This document shows, one piece after another, positions 1 to 12,146 of a stretch of DNA of 64,000 nt. How positions within the stretch are numbered: position 1 is the stretch's first letter; every line of letters begins with the position of its first letter. The stretch spans positions 9,160,225-9,224,224 of the forward strand of contig OZ005690.1 of the NCBI GenBank assembly GCA_963930775.1, given 5' to 3'. The notes under the pieces were generated by a model. It made no database searches and was not told the DNA's origin. It saw nothing but the letters and a program-made list of their open reading frames with translations. Source of the DNA: Cliona cf. orientalis (taxonomy: Eukaryota > Porifera > Demospongiae > Clionaida > Clionaidae). Position numbers and translations under genes: made by a program.

Positions 1-59
1 AGGAAAACAACACGATTGTGAATGGAAGAGTGTTTTTGCTTGTGATAGTAACTACATAT

Positions 60-149
60 AGATGCACAGTGGAAAATAGCTATAAATTAAGTCACTCCGA
101 TTTCTCGTTCACACTAGTGCTTGTTCAAAGATCATGATTTTATCATACA
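60..149 (+). promoter_or_regulatory. Conserved upstream block of the receptor genes
   Basis: The stretch before the start codon is conserved in all three tandem units (also about 7640-7728 and 15470-15555). A core near CACACTAGTGCTTGT is followed by GATTTTATCATAC directly before the ATG. Conservation next to neutral-looking flanks suggests core promoter or 5' leader, but no TATA box or transcription start can be fixed from sequence alone. Confidence 0.45.
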
Positions 150-3100
150 ATGGAAAATTTACTATTGAATCAGATTATTCTTTTGTACTGTATGCTGCTA
201 GTAAAATGTGAAATATTTCACATCAAGGAGTCTGAGGAATCATTTTGTCCTTACCTGGATACATGTTTAACGTTAGCTCAGTTCACTGATAATTCTAATG
301 AGTACATTCAGTGGAATACAACCCTGATTTTGATGCCTGGAACTCACTATCTTGATGAAGTATTGTCAGTTACAAACATTAGCCGATTTGAAGTATTGGC
401 ACTAGACTACTACTGTAACAATACTTCTGAACAGCAGAATGGATCTGTGCATATTATTTGTAATTCTGAAGCATTCTTTGAGTTCTTGCTTTGTGATAGT
501 GTACATTTCACTCAAATTACGTTCATTGATAGTGGGGGCAACATAGTGAGCAATGTTGGTACGTTTTCTCTGTATAATTCAACATTGATTGGACAAAATA
601 TCACTAAATCGGCATTCACATTTGATTATACACATCAAGTTATCATCAACAATAGTTATTTTATTTCCAATCGTGGAAGCAGTTTGCAATCATTAGTCAT
701 TCCTGAAGATGGAGTATATTCATTTGGCCCTCTTTGTGGAGCCATTTGTGCAATATCCTCCAATGTTTTGATCGTTAAAACAGAATTCATTAAGAATATT
801 CAAGCTATTTATGCCCAGCAAAATACAAGTGTTACAATTGATTCCAGCTATTTTGAACAAAATATGATTTTGCCTGTGCAAATCGGTTTAGCTAGTTCTT
901 GTTTAGTAGCTGATTCTTCAACAAAAGTTACCATTCAAAAGTCTTTTTTCGTGAATAATACTGTCGGAGGAGTATTTAGAATTGTACTGAGTACATTAAT
1001 AGTGGAACATAGCAATTTCAGCAATAATGATTATAGAAACATATTTGGAGGAGGGAGTATCTTTTCGTATCAGAGTACCATATACCTTTATCAAAGCAAA
1101 TTTACTTATAACAATGCTCCCTATGGAGATATCGTTTATTCTATTTCAAGTACCCTGTATGTTAATCAGAGTAGATTTTACTACAATACTGCAGACTACT
1201 ATGGAGGAGTGTTTTATACTGGTGCTAGCAATTTATCAATCACACTTTGCATTTTTTACAAAAACAGTGCCTATTCTGCCAGTGTGTTAGCTGTGTTTGA
1301 AGGAAAGATAATAATTAACGGGACAACATTTAAAATAAATGATGCTACTGAAGTTGGAGTTATACAAGCATCCACAGCTTCACTTAAAATCACTATGGTA
1401 CGGTTTATTGCTAATGCTGCACTTGATGTAGGAGTAATATTGCTTCATCAGTGTAATTTTACATCAATTGGTGCATTGTTTTATAATAACACATCAAAGT
1501 ACAGAGGTATTTTCTATTCGGAGAAAAGCGTAGTGCTATTTCACAAGACACTATTTTTCTTTAATATTGGGAATTTTAGTGCTATATATTTGGCAGAAAC
1601 GGTTGCTACTGTCTCAAAATTTAGCTTTTCCAATAACGTTGGTTCTTTGCTAGCATTACGAAGCAAACTCTCCTTTACAACAAAGAGCACCTTTAGTTAT
1701 AATAAACCTTCAAACAACAGTCATGAAGACTTACTTCTAAGAAGAGCACAGTATCAAGGTGGTTCAATCACAGTTTTTCACAGTTCACTGACATTTCACG
1801 GAAAAACATATTTTATACGTAATAAGGCAGACAATGGTGGAGCTTTGTATGCAGTCAAGAGTACCATAAGCATTTATGACTATCTATTAGTAGCTATGAA
1901 CAAGGCTAATGGAAATGGAGGTGGAATTTATTTGTATCAGAGTGATTTTCAGTGCAATGACCTTTGCAACATATCAAACAATATTGCAACAAATGAAGGA
2001 GGTGCAATATATACATCGTCAGGATCTGTAAATGTAGGTGGAATTGGATATGTTATGATGTCTGATAGATTTCCAATTCGTACAATCAAAATTATTAACA
2101 ATAGAGCAAAATTAGGTGGTGGAATTTACTTAGCCGACAATGCTAAGCTCTATTTCATTGAATCACAGGATCATATCTCAGGTCGTATATTTCTTATTAA
2201 AAATTTTGCCGACTATGGAGGAGCACTGTATGTGAAAGATACCACCACTTCTAGTACCTGTCATAGTTTGTCTTATACTGAATATTCACCTTCTACTGAA
2301 TGTTTTTTTCAAACACTGTACACAGGTCAAGTACAGAACGACTATGCTAAGCATGCTCAGAGCTTACAATTTTCTGACAATATTGCTAATTTCAGTGGTT
2401 CAGTTTTATTTGGTGGCTTGATTGATAGATGCTCATTGAGTCCCTTTATTAAGCATTCTAAACGAGAGGATCAATTCAATGGTTTGACATACCTGGATGT
2501 TTTGTCCAAACTCACATATTTCTATAACATTTCTTCCCTTCCAGTAAGGCTATGTATTTGTTCTAATGGTCAACCTAACTGCAACCAACGACAGCCCACA
2601 AAATACGTCAAAAAAGGCGAATTGTTCCATATAAGTCTTGTTGCAGTCGATCAGGTTAATCATACTCTCAGTTCTACCATCCATTGTACGCTATCATCTG
2701 CCAAAGCAGGACTAGGAGAAGGGCAGTTGTCACAGAAAACCTACGAAGAATGTACCAATTTGAATTTTACTGTATTCTCTCCATTTGAAGTGGAAACTCT
2801 GATTATGTATGCTGATGGTCCTTGTAAAGATGCTGGTATCTCTCGCATGACTGTTCCCATCTCCTTCCTTCCCTGTACTTGTCCAATTGGGTTCCAACCG
2901 GCGATGAAGGAAATATCAAACTGCGTTTGTGAATGCCATTTAGAAATCCAACAGTATGACCTCATTTGTAACTATTCTACTCAATCGCTTATTAAAACAC
3001 AAGGCTTTTGGATTAATTACATCAATCAATCCCATGATGTAAGCCAGTCTGGCTTCCTCTATTATTCATTTTGTCCATATGATTACTGCCTTCCAGTAGG

Positions 3101-4565
3101 TCAGCCGGTGAGTATCAGTTTCGAAATCCTTAATGGAGCAGATTCACAATGTGCGTTCAATAGATCAGGTACACTATGTGGGGCCTGTCAGCCAACTCTT
3201 AGTCTATCGTTAGGTAGTTCATTATGCCTTTTATGCCCATCACGATGGCCTTTGCTAACTGTTTTTATCACATTGGGATCAGTATTGGCAGGAATAGTTC
3301 TGATAGCTATACTTTTGATGTTGAATCTGACCGTTGCTGTTGGAACACTCAATGGACTCATCTTTTATACTAACATAATAGCAGCTAACAAAGGAACATA
3401 CTTATTATTCCAAAAACCAAATTTCTGCACCGTTTTAATAGCTTGGTTTAACCTTGAATTTGGATTTGATACTTGTTATTTTGAAGGAATGGATATGTAT
3501 GCAAAAACTTGGATCCATATGGCATTTCCAGTGTACATTATCTTACTTGTAGCTGTAGTGATTTTTATTAGTGAGCGTTCAACAAGCTTTGCTAGACTTA
3601 TTGGTAAGGGAAATCCTGTTGCAACTTTGGCTACGCTTATTCTGCTTGCCTTCACCAGATTCCTTCAGACAATCATTGCAATATTTTCATTTGCCATTCT
3701 CCAGTACCCTGACAATACCAAACAAATCGTGTGGCTCCCAGATGCATCTATCCAATATCTTAGAGGAAAACATATTGCACTATTTTTAGTAGCTATTGGA
3801 ATTGTTTCCTTTGGTCTTCTCTATATCTTCCTGCTCTTTTCATGGCAGTGGCTGCTTCGAGCACCAAACAGACGCATGTTTAGCTGGACCCGAAACACAA
3901 GGATACAGTCATTTATGGATGCTCACTTGGCTCCTCACACAGATGGGTGTCGTTTTTGGACTGGAACTCTCCTACTTGCTAGAGTGCTTCTTTACCTTCT
4001 ATCAGCAGCGAATGTGTCTGGAGACCCAAGGGTAGATCTTCTTGCTGTAAGTGTAGTTGTAACTGCTCTGATATTTATGAAGGGACTCGTACGCATTAAG
4101 ATTTACAAGAGTTTTCTGAATGAATTGCTTGAAATGATGTGTTATGGGAACCTTATTTTGTTTACTTCTGCTAGTTATTTTTCCCTTGGAATGCCGGATA
4201 GGCAAAGAATAGTGGCGTACATTTCCATAAGTTTCATGTTCGCTAAGCTTTTGTTTATTCTCCTCTATCATATCGTGTACTATACACGAGCAATAAAGTA
4301 CACTAAATCGGTTTATGATGTTGTAATGCAATATGCACCGTTGCGGAAACTTCAGAACGAAAACAGCCATGATAGTTTACTTAGCACTGGTGCTCCACAG
4401 GATGTCAACCTTCCAACTACTTCAGTTGTTGAGATGAAATTATGTGATTTTGAGAGTAATGATAATTCTACTCATACTTATGATGATACTATTGCTAACT
4501 TGAAGTGTGATATAATGGAAAAGCAGTTGACTTTGTGTGAACCATTGCTAGACAATGACCATTAA
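150..4565 (+). CDS. Intact giant intronless beta-helix / multi-pass membrane protein (copy 1)
   Basis: One uninterrupted 1471-aa frame. Residues 1-22 form a signal peptide (hydrophobic LLNQIILLYCMLLV core). About 60-780 is an ectodomain of degenerate repeats with GGALY, GGGIY, GGAIY and GGVFY turns, FxxN steps and many NxS/T sites, as in Pmp-like right-handed beta-helix proteins. About 800-1030 is Cys-rich (CPCTCPIGF, CVCECHLEI, GTLCGACQP). Then come hydrophobic segments near 1035-1058, 1121-1141, 1155-1184, 1208-1232, 1272-1287, 1295-1314, 1328-1348 and 1354-1378, with one more possible near 1065-1085. The tail is about 93 residues. I infer a cell-surface receptor or adhesion protein; the ligand is unknown and the membrane domain cannot be assigned to a named family by eye. 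The start is chosen because the signal peptide begins there and the other copies share it. It is the only intact copy of the three. Confidence 0.85.
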   Translation: MENLLLNQIILLYCMLLVKCEIFHIKESEESFCPYLDTCLTLAQFTDNSNEYIQWNTTLILMPGTHYLDEVLSVTNISRFEVLALDYYCNNTSEQQNGSVHIICNSEAFFEFLLCDSVHFTQITFIDSGGNIVSNVGTFSLYNSTLIGQNITKSAFTFDYTHQVIINNSYFISNRGSSLQSLVIPEDGVYSFGPLCGAICAISSNVLIVKTEFIKNIQAIYAQQNTSVTIDSSYFEQNMILPVQIGLASSCLVADSSTKVTIQKSFFVNNTVGGVFRIVLSTLIVEHSNFSNNDYRNIFGGGSIFSYQSTIYLYQSKFTYNNAPYGDIVYSISSTLYVNQSRFYYNTADYYGGVFYTGASNLSITLCIFYKNSAYSASVLAVFEGKIIINGTTFKINDATEVGVIQASTASLKITMVRFIANAALDVGVILLHQCNFTSIGALFYNNTSKYRGIFYSEKSVVLFHKTLFFFNIGNFSAIYLAETVATVSKFSFSNNVGSLLALRSKLSFTTKSTFSYNKPSNNSHEDLLLRRAQYQGGSITVFHSSLTFHGKTYFIRNKADNGGALYAVKSTISIYDYLLVAMNKANGNGGGIYLYQSDFQCNDLCNISNNIATNEGGAIYTSSGSVNVGGIGYVMMSDRFPIRTIKIINNRAKLGGGIYLADNAKLYFIESQDHISGRIFLIKNFADYGGALYVKDTTTSSTCHSLSYTEYSPSTECFFQTLYTGQVQNDYAKHAQSLQFSDNIANFSGSVLFGGLIDRCSLSPFIKHSKREDQFNGLTYLDVLSKLTYFYNISSLPVRLCICSNGQPNCNQRQPTKYVKKGELFHISLVAVDQVNHTLSSTIHCTLSSAKAGLGEGQLSQKTYEECTNLNFTVFSPFEVETLIMYADGPCKDAGISRMTVPISFLPCTCPIGFQPAMKEISNCVCECHLEIQQYDLICNYSTQSLIKTQGFWINYINQSHDVSQSGFLYYSFCPYDYCLPVGQPVSISFEILNGADSQCAFNRSGTLCGACQPTLSLSLGSSLCLLCPSRWPLLTVFITLGSVLAGIVLIAILLMLNLTVAVGTLNGLIFYTNIIAANKGTYLLFQKPNFCTVLIAWFNLEFGFDTCYFEGMDMYAKTWIHMAFPVYIILLVAVVIFISERSTSFARLIGKGNPVATLATLILLAFTRFLQTIIAIFSFAILQYPDNTKQIVWLPDASIQYLRGKHIALFLVAIGIVSFGLLYIFLLFSWQWLLRAPNRRMFSWTRNTRIQSFMDAHLAPHTDGCRFWTGTLLLARVLLYLLSAANVSGDPRVDLLAVSVVVTALIFMKGLVRIKIYKSFLNELLEMMCYGNLILFTSASYFSLGMPDRQRIVAYISISFMFAKLLFILLYHIVYYTRAIKYTKSVYDVVMQYAPLRKLQNENSHDSLLSTGAPQDVNLPTTSVVEMKLCDFESNDNSTHTYDDTIANLKCDIMEKQLTLCEPLLDNDH

Positions 4566-5870
4566 TTAGTTAAAATGATTGTATGAAGATTCAACCAAGA
4601 TGTATGAACTACATTAATAGTGTTGTCACTACTAAAACTAATTAGCTACTGACGAGTGAATTATTCTACAATTCAAAGTTAATTTTGAGTGAATATTAAT
4701 ATAGCTACCTGTTGTAATAATTTTCTTAATTATTATCTTAATTATTACCTGCACTATAATTCATTTATCGTCATGTTTTGATTACTATTAAATTTTTAAT
4801 CCATGGAAGGGGTAAATATCAAGACACCTCAAGTTATAAAATTTTGGGGTGGAACCGTGACAATAGAGTAGACATAATATTATTACACAGCATGCTAAGT
4901 TTTATGGGACACCTTTTTAGGAATTTCTAGATTGCTATGATGCTGAACAATTTAAGGAGACATGTTATGGAGTTTGGCCTTTCCCCCTTGCTTATCCCAA
5001 CGGGGATGAAACCCTGACACCATGAGGTACTTTATGCTTCCTCGTCATATAAGGCCTTATCAATATTAGCTATAATACTATTGTGGTATTTATGTGCATG
5101 CATCCAGATTAGAGGTCCGGACAGCACCTTTCTTGAGTATCAACTTCAATATCTATTAAGAAAGTACATAGCCACTGTGTATAGTTGACTCATGAACCGG
5201 GAAAAAAATAAACCTTTAATTTTGAGAAGTTGTTAGCAAGGACAACATTTACCCCACCCATAAGTCTTCATTGAATACTTTATCATATTATTTCTTCTAC
5301 CCTTCTACTTTGAAGGTCCTTGTTATAAATTCCTTTCAAAGGATTTTTATGAATGAACATCCACCTTTTTATTGTCCATACATGCTGCGAGCTAGCTGTG
5401 AGTTAGCTTTATTTAGCAAAAATGGCTACCAAAAAGCACGTGGAAGCTGTGCATGTGCAGAACCATAATATTATTAGAATTAGGTGTTACACAATCAAAC
5501 ACCACCATGTTATATTAATTACAGTTTAGTCCCTAAACCAAATTTGATGCTTCTGTGGATACATAATTCCACTCTTGTGATTATTATTTTCAAGTATGTG
5601 CAACCATTGGATTCAGTATAGACATATAGCTATAGAGATCAATAATATTGCAAAATTGATGGTCGCTTTCTCATAGTGGGTAACCATAATGCAATAAACA
5701 GATAATGCTTCTGTTTCCATAGAAATTCTGAATTACCATGTTTATTATCATAATTAAAGGCATACTTGATCCCATATAATAATATCATTTATACACAATA
5801 GCTTTGCTTAGATATTGTCAACATTGACACTCAAAGCTGTAAACTTTCAGTATTGCAGTTGTCGCAACTA

Positions 5871-6310
5871 CCGTAGACTCTGGTTAATAAGCGCATGCGC
5901 TTATAGCGGTAAACGGAATGACAGTATGCGCTTAATAAAGGATATGCGCTTATATTGCACATAACCACGCCCACTAACGTTTTGGTCACGTGATGGATGC
6001 GAGGCCCGCTAGCATGCATTAGCGCTCGATCGATCGATCGAGCACTTTAACGTTTACAGTTGCCGCTCAAGATGACGAGTGCTGGCGATTTGTCGATCTT
6101 CTTGCATGATAACGTTATTCGTGGCCATCATTTCTCCAAAGATAGCTGGACTCTAAATACTTCTCAGCCGGTCAAGGTCAGGTTCATAGAACGCCACGCC
6201 TATTAAGCGCATGCGCTTAATAAACAATAGCTTATGACAAGAAGAGGGCATGCGCTTAATAAATAATATGCGCTTAATAGCGAGGTGCGCTTAATAACCA
6301 GAGTTTACGG
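5871..6310. mobile_element. TA-flanked inverted-repeat element (MITE), CCGTA ends
   Basis: The left end CCGTAGACTCTGGTTAATAA and the right end, read in reverse complement, CCGTAAACTCTGGTTATTAA form terminal inverted repeats. TA lies at both borders (5869-5870, 6311-6312). The unit 2 counterpart near 13410 lacks the whole segment, which proves insertion after duplication. TA duplication points to the Tc1/mariner superfamily (established knowledge). Inside are several GCATGCGCTTAATAA-like subterminal repeats, and the element is richer in CpG than its surroundings. Confidence 0.85.
6072..6206 (+). other. Short ATG frame inside the MITE (possible captured exon)
   Basis: A 44-codon frame starts at 6072 and stops at 6204-6206. 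It contains FLHDNVIRGHHFSKDSW, which looks like real protein and faintly recalls the start of HIRAN-like domains in invertebrate proteins (weak memory-based inference). A splice-donor-like GTCAGG follows at about 6177. It may be a captured gene fragment carried by the element, or chance. Confidence 0.25.
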
Positions 6311-6669
6311 TATTATAATATGGTTTTTCATTATAGATACATGGTTTGCTAGGTATTTTGAACACAGTCAATAAGCGGAAACACCATAAACAGTGTTGAA
6401 CTATCAAATCATTCGCAGTGTTTCCCGTATAGCATACCCCTATAGACGCTTAGAATAACTTTACTTTAGATACATAATGGAGATAATAATGTGTGAGTAT
6501 ACCACTTGGGTCATGTGATCTCCTCTTCAACCTCTTTGGGACTTTGAACGGGTTTAGTAATCATGAGGGATCTTGAGAGAGTCACGGGGGGTGTTCGGTT
6601 CTAGCTATATACAGTAGGAGCTGTTACCAGTGACTCCCACATTCCATGGGTTTCATCCAGTGTGTGTGT

Positions 6670-6724
6670 GGGGGGGGGGGGGGGGGGGGGGGGGAAGCTT
6701 TCCCTCCCCCCCCCCCCCCCCCCC
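6670..6724. repeat. Poly-G / poly-C palindrome
   Basis: About 25 G are followed by AAGCTTTCCCT and about 19 C. The G and C arms are inverted and would fold into a hairpin. A second poly-G run of 21 lies at 7112-7132. Such runs are hard to sequence, so lengths may be unreliable. Confidence 0.8.
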
Positions 6725-7728
6725 ATTTGACTTAAATTAAATTAAGCATCAAGATATCACAATAAGTCACCAAATCAAATCACATTTGTTTTTGATCAAA
6801 ATTTAACCCAAATAATCAGGATGAATTAAAAAAAATTAATTCTCATCGAATATGCCCACTCATTTATGGTGCTTCCACCCCAAATTTTTGTCGCTAGATG
6901 AAATCCTGCCATAGGATTACTCTATAATTGGTACTCCAATGGTACATTATAGGAACTCGCTTGTGGATAAAATGATGGTTCCTAACCAGTATGTGTCCAC
7001 CTTGGGTCATTATAGTTCTGGGAGCAAGGTGGTAAGGAGGAAGGTATAATACAAGTGCTAGTTATTCGTACCCATTACAATAGATATATTTTTTGACTAC
7101 TATGAAACTCCGGGGGGGGGGGGGGGGGGGGGCATGCTATTACCATAATATCATCAGGCCCGGCCCACTCATCAAACAATTATACAGTTACTAGTATAGC
7201 ACTTGTATATGTGTTGCTACAAGTCCCAAAATTTTTGTGGCCATGCACCCTGGCAACAGCTAGCACCTGTGTACCTTTCGTACATAGAATGAGCAATTAG
7301 CTTTTCTCAGGTGGTCTAAATGATACTGAAACAGCTAGCATTTGTGATAAACCATCCTTATAAACTAGCACTGGTGTTAATTTCTGAATCTTATTACAGT
7401 GCTATTCATCTCCCAAATTGACTGCATGGGTAATAAACAATTGTAGTATTATTATAATTGCTATTTATGGCTTGCATGAGTTATTGATTACTTTGACTGT
7501 TTAAAATTAATTTTAATAAGAAAGCATGCCATGCTTACTAATTTCTCAATTGAAAGAAAAATAACACTATTGTGAGTGATTTTCCCAAGATTGTAATTAT
7601 TCTTGGAAAGGGTAAATTTTCTTGCTTTTGATAGTAGCTATAGATGCATATCATATTGTTAAAACTAGTCATAAAATCACTCCAATTTCTCATTCAGATT
7701 AGTGCTTGTCCAGTGATTTTATCACATC

Positions 7729-10700
7729 ATGGCAAATCGACTGTTAAATCAGATTGTTCTTTTATACTGCGTGCTGCTAGTAAAATGTGAAGTATTTCAC
7801 ATCAAAGAGTCTGAGGAATCATTTTGTCCTTACCTGGATACATGTTTAACGTTAGCTCAGTTCACTGATAATTCTAATGAGTACATTCAGTGGAATACGA
7901 CCCTGATTTTGATGCCTGGAACTCACTATCTTAATGAAGTGTTGTCAGTTACAAACATTTGGCGATTTGAAATAGTGGCACTAGACTACTACAATAGTTC
8001 TGAACAGCGGAATGGATCCGTGCTTCTTGTTTGCAATTCGGAAGCATTTTTTGAGTTCTTGCTTTGTGATAGTGTACATTTCACTCAAGTTACATTCATC
8101 GATTGTGGGGGCAATGTAGTGAACGATGTTGATATGTTTTCTCTGTATAACTCAACATTGATTGGACAAAATACAAGTAAATCGGCAATCACATTTGACT
8201 ATACAAATCAAGTTATCATTAATAATAGTTACTTTATTTCCAATCATGGAAGCAGTCTGCAATCATTTTTCGTTTTTGAAGATGGAATATATTCGTTCGG
8301 CCTTTTTTGTGGAGCCATTTGTGCAATATCCTCCAATATTTTGATCATTAAAACGGAATTCATAAAAAATGTTCAAGCTATTTATGCCCAGCAAAATACA
8401 AGTGTTACAATTGATTCCAGCAAATTTGAACAAAATATAATTTTGCCCATGCAAATTGGTTTAGCTACTTCTTGTTTAGTTGCTGATTCTTCAACTGAGG
8501 TTACCATTCAAAAGTCTTCTTTCGTGAATAATACTATTGGAGGAGTGTTAAAAATTGTAGCAAGTACACTAATAGTAGAATATAGCAACTTCAGCAATAA
8601 TGATGGTAGAAACATATCTGGAGGAGGGAGTATCATTTCGTTCGATAGTACTGTATACCTGTTTCAAAGCAAATTTACTCACAACAGTGCTCCCCATGGA
8701 GGTGTTTTTTATTCAGGTTCAAGTACTGTGTATGTTAACCAAAGTAGATTTTACTACAATACAGCAGACTATTATGGAGGAGTATTTTATATTGGTACTT
8801 GCAATTTATCAATTACAAATTGCATTTTTTCCCAAAACAGTGCCTTAGGCATGAGTGTGATAGCTATCGATATATGAAGGAAATATCATAATAAGCAGAA
8901 CAATATTTAAAGCAAATGGATTTGATGACACTGAATTTGGAGTGATAGATGCATCATCGGCTTCACTTAAAATCACTAGGGCACGGTTTATTGGTAATAC
9001 CGCAATTGCGTTTGGAGTAATATTGCTTGATCAGTGTAATTTTACATCAATTGGTGTGTCATTTTATAACAACACATCCAAGTATAGCGGTATTTTCTAC
9101 TCGGCGAAAAGTGTAGTGCAATTTGATGAGACTCTGTTTTTCTCCAATATCGGAAATTTTAGTGTTATTTATTTGGTAGAAACGGTTGCTACTTTCTCAA
9201 AATTTAATTTTTCCAATAATGTTGGTTCTTTGCTTGCATTACGAAGCAAACTGTCCTTTTCAACGAAGAGCATGTTTCACTACAATAAACCTTCAAATAA
9301 CAGTCATGAAAACTTAATTTTGAGACGAGCACAGTATCAAGGTGGTTCAATCACAGTTTTTCATGGTTCACTGACATTTCACGGAAAAACTTATTTTGTA
9401 CATAATAAAGCTGATAATGGTGGAGCTTTGTATGCAGTCAAGAGTACTATAAACGTTCATGATTACCTGTTTGTAGCTATAAATAAGGCTAATGGAAATG
9501 GAGGTGGACTTTATTTGTACGAAAGTGATTTTCAGTGTAATGACCTTTGCAACATAACAGAAAACATTGCAACGAATGAAGGAGGTGCTATATATGCATC
9601 ATCAGGATCTGTAAATGTAGGTGGAAGATACGTTATGATATCTGATATATTACTAGATCGTATAATCAAAATTGTTGACAACCGAGCAAAATTAGGAGGT
9701 GGAATTTACTTAACCGACAATGCTAAGCTCTATTTCATTGAATCACGGAATCGTATCTCAGGCCGTATATTTCTTACTCGAAATATTGCCAACTATGGAG
9801 GAGCACTGTATGTGAAAGATACCACTTCTAGTACCTGTCGTAGTTTGTCTTATACTGAATATTCACCTTCTACAGAATGCTTTTTTCAAACATTGTATAC
9901 AGGTGAAGTACAGGATGATTATGCTGGGCATGAATATGCTTGGAGCTTACAATTTTCTGACAATAGTGCTAATTTCAGTGGTTCAGTTCTATTTGGTGGT
10001 TTGCTTGATAGATGTTCACTGAGTCCCTTTATAAAGCATTCTAAACGAGAGGATCAATTTGATGGCTTGACATATCTGGGTATTTTGTCCAAAATAATAT
10101 ATTTCCATACCATTTCTTCCCTTCCAGTAAGGCTATGCATTTGTTTTAATGGTCAACCTAACTGCAATCAACGACAGCCCACAAAGTATGTCAAAAAAGG
10201 AGAGTTATTCCATATAAGTCTTGTTGCAGTTGATCAGGTTAATCATACTCTCAGTTCTACCATCTATTGTACGCTATCATCTTCCAAAGCAGGACTAGGA
10301 GAAGGGCAGTTATCACAGGAAACCTACGAAGAATGTACCACTTTGAATTTTACTGTATTCTCTCCACATGAAGCAGAAACTCTGATCATGTATGCTGAAG
10401 GTCCTTGTAAAGATGCTGGTATCTCTCGCATGACTGTTCCCATCTCCTTCCTTCCCTGTACTTGTCCAATTGGATTCCAACCGGCGATGAAGGAAATATC
10501 AAACTGTGTTTGTGAATGCCATTTAGAAATCCAACAGTATGACCTCATTTGTAACTATTCTACTCGATCGCTTATTAAAACACAAGGCTTTTGGATCAAT
10601 TACATCAATCAATCTCATGAGTCGGGCTTCGTTTATTATTCATTTTGTCCATATGATTACTGTCTTCCAGTAGGTCAGCCGGTTAGTATCAGTTTCGAAA

Positions 10701-12146
10701 TCCTTAATGGAGCAGATTCACAATGTGCCTTCAATAGATCAGGTACACTATGTGGGGCCTGTCAGCCAACTCTTAGTCTATCGTTAGGTAGTTCACTATG
10801 TCTTTTATGTCCATCACAATGGTCTATGCTAACTGTATTTATCACATTAGGCTCTGCATTGGTAGGAGTAGTACTGATAGCTGTACTTTTGATATTGAAT
10901 CTGACTGTTGCTGTTGGAACACTCAATGGACTCATCTTTTATGCTAACATAATAGCAGCTAACAAAGGAACGTATTTATTATTCCAAAAACCGAATTTCT
11001 GCACAGTTTTAATAGCTTGGTTTAACTTGGAATTTGGATTTGATACTTGTTATTTTGAAGGAATGGATATGTATGCAAAGACTTGGATCCATATGGCATT
11101 TCCAGTGTACATTATCTTACTTGTAGCTGTAGTGATTTTTATTAGTGAGCGTTCAACAAGCTTTGCTAGACTTATTGGTAAGGGAAATCCTGTTGCAACT
11201 TTGGCTACGCTTATTCTACTTGCCTTCACCAGATTCCTTCAAACAATCATTGCAATATTTTCATTTGCTATTCTCCAGTATCCTGACAATACCAAACAAA
11301 TCGTGTGGCTCCCAGATGCATCTGTCCAATATCTTAGAGGCAAACATATTGCATTATTTTTAGTAGCTATTGGAATTGTTGCCTTTGGTCTTCTCTATAT
11401 CTTCCTGCTCTTTTCATGGCAGTGGCTGCTTCGAGCACCAAACCGACACATATTTAGCTGGACCCGAAACACAAGGGTACAGTCATTTATGGATGCTCAC
11501 TTGGCTCCTCACACAGATGGGTGCCGCTTTTGGACTGGAACTCTCCTACTTTCTAGAGTGCTTCTTTATCTTCTTTCAGCAGCGAATGTGTCTGGAGACC
11601 CAAGGGTAGATCTTCTTGCTGTAAGTGTAGTTGTAACTGGTCTGATATTTATGAAGGGACTCGTACGCATTAAGATTTACAAGAGTTTTCTGAATGAATT
11701 GCTTGAAATGATGTGTTATGGGAACCTCATTTTGTTTACCTCTGCTAGTTATTTTTCCCTTGGAATGCCAGAGAGGCAAAGAATAGTGGCATATATATAT
11801 TTCCATTAGTTTCATGTTTGCTAAGCTTTTGTTTATTCTCCTCTATCATATCGTGTACTATACACGAGTAGTGAAGTATACTAAATCGATTTATGATGTT
11901 GTATTGCAACATGTGCCGTTGGGGAAACTTCAGAACGAAAACAGCCATGACATTTTACTTAGCACTGGTGCTCCACAAGATGTCAACCTTCCAACTACTT
12001 CAGTTGTTGAGATGCAATTATGTAATTTTGAGAGTAATGATAATTCCACTCATAGTTGTGATGATAGTATTGCTAACTTGAAGTGTGATATAATGGAAAA
12101 GCAGTTGACTTTGTGTGAACCATTGCTAGACAATGACCATCAATAA
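7729..12146 (+). pseudogene. Frameshifted beta-helix / multi-pass membrane gene (copy 2)
   Basis: Same architecture as copy 1, but spread over three frames: 7729-8877, 8942-11809 and 11814-12146. Near 8865 an extra 7 bp (CGATATA) relative to copies 1 and 3 puts a TGA in frame. Near 11795 an extra 4 bp in an AT run shifts the last membrane segment into a stop. Signal peptide, beta-helix repeats, Cys stalk and most membrane segments are otherwise well kept and very close to copy 1, so decay is recent. Alternatives are indel errors in the assembly or a functional truncated 382-aa secreted form. The inserts are too short to be introns. Confidence 0.8.

Larger units (their letters stand above)
4566..7554. 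other. Intergenic flank of unit 1
   Basis: No gene is seen. The first about 1.3 kb (to 5868) and about 6313-6640 align with the flank of unit 2 (12147-13700). The rest holds a 440-bp TA-flanked element (5871-6310), two long G/C homopolymer runs and AT-rich sequence. Short frames here do not stay open in the unit 2 counterpart. Confidence 0.7.

Noticed and set aside
8865..8941. Short intron joining the two frames of copy 2
   Set aside because: Relative to copies 1 and 3 the only extra sequence is 7 bp; removing any GT-AG interval here would delete conserved beta-helix residues.
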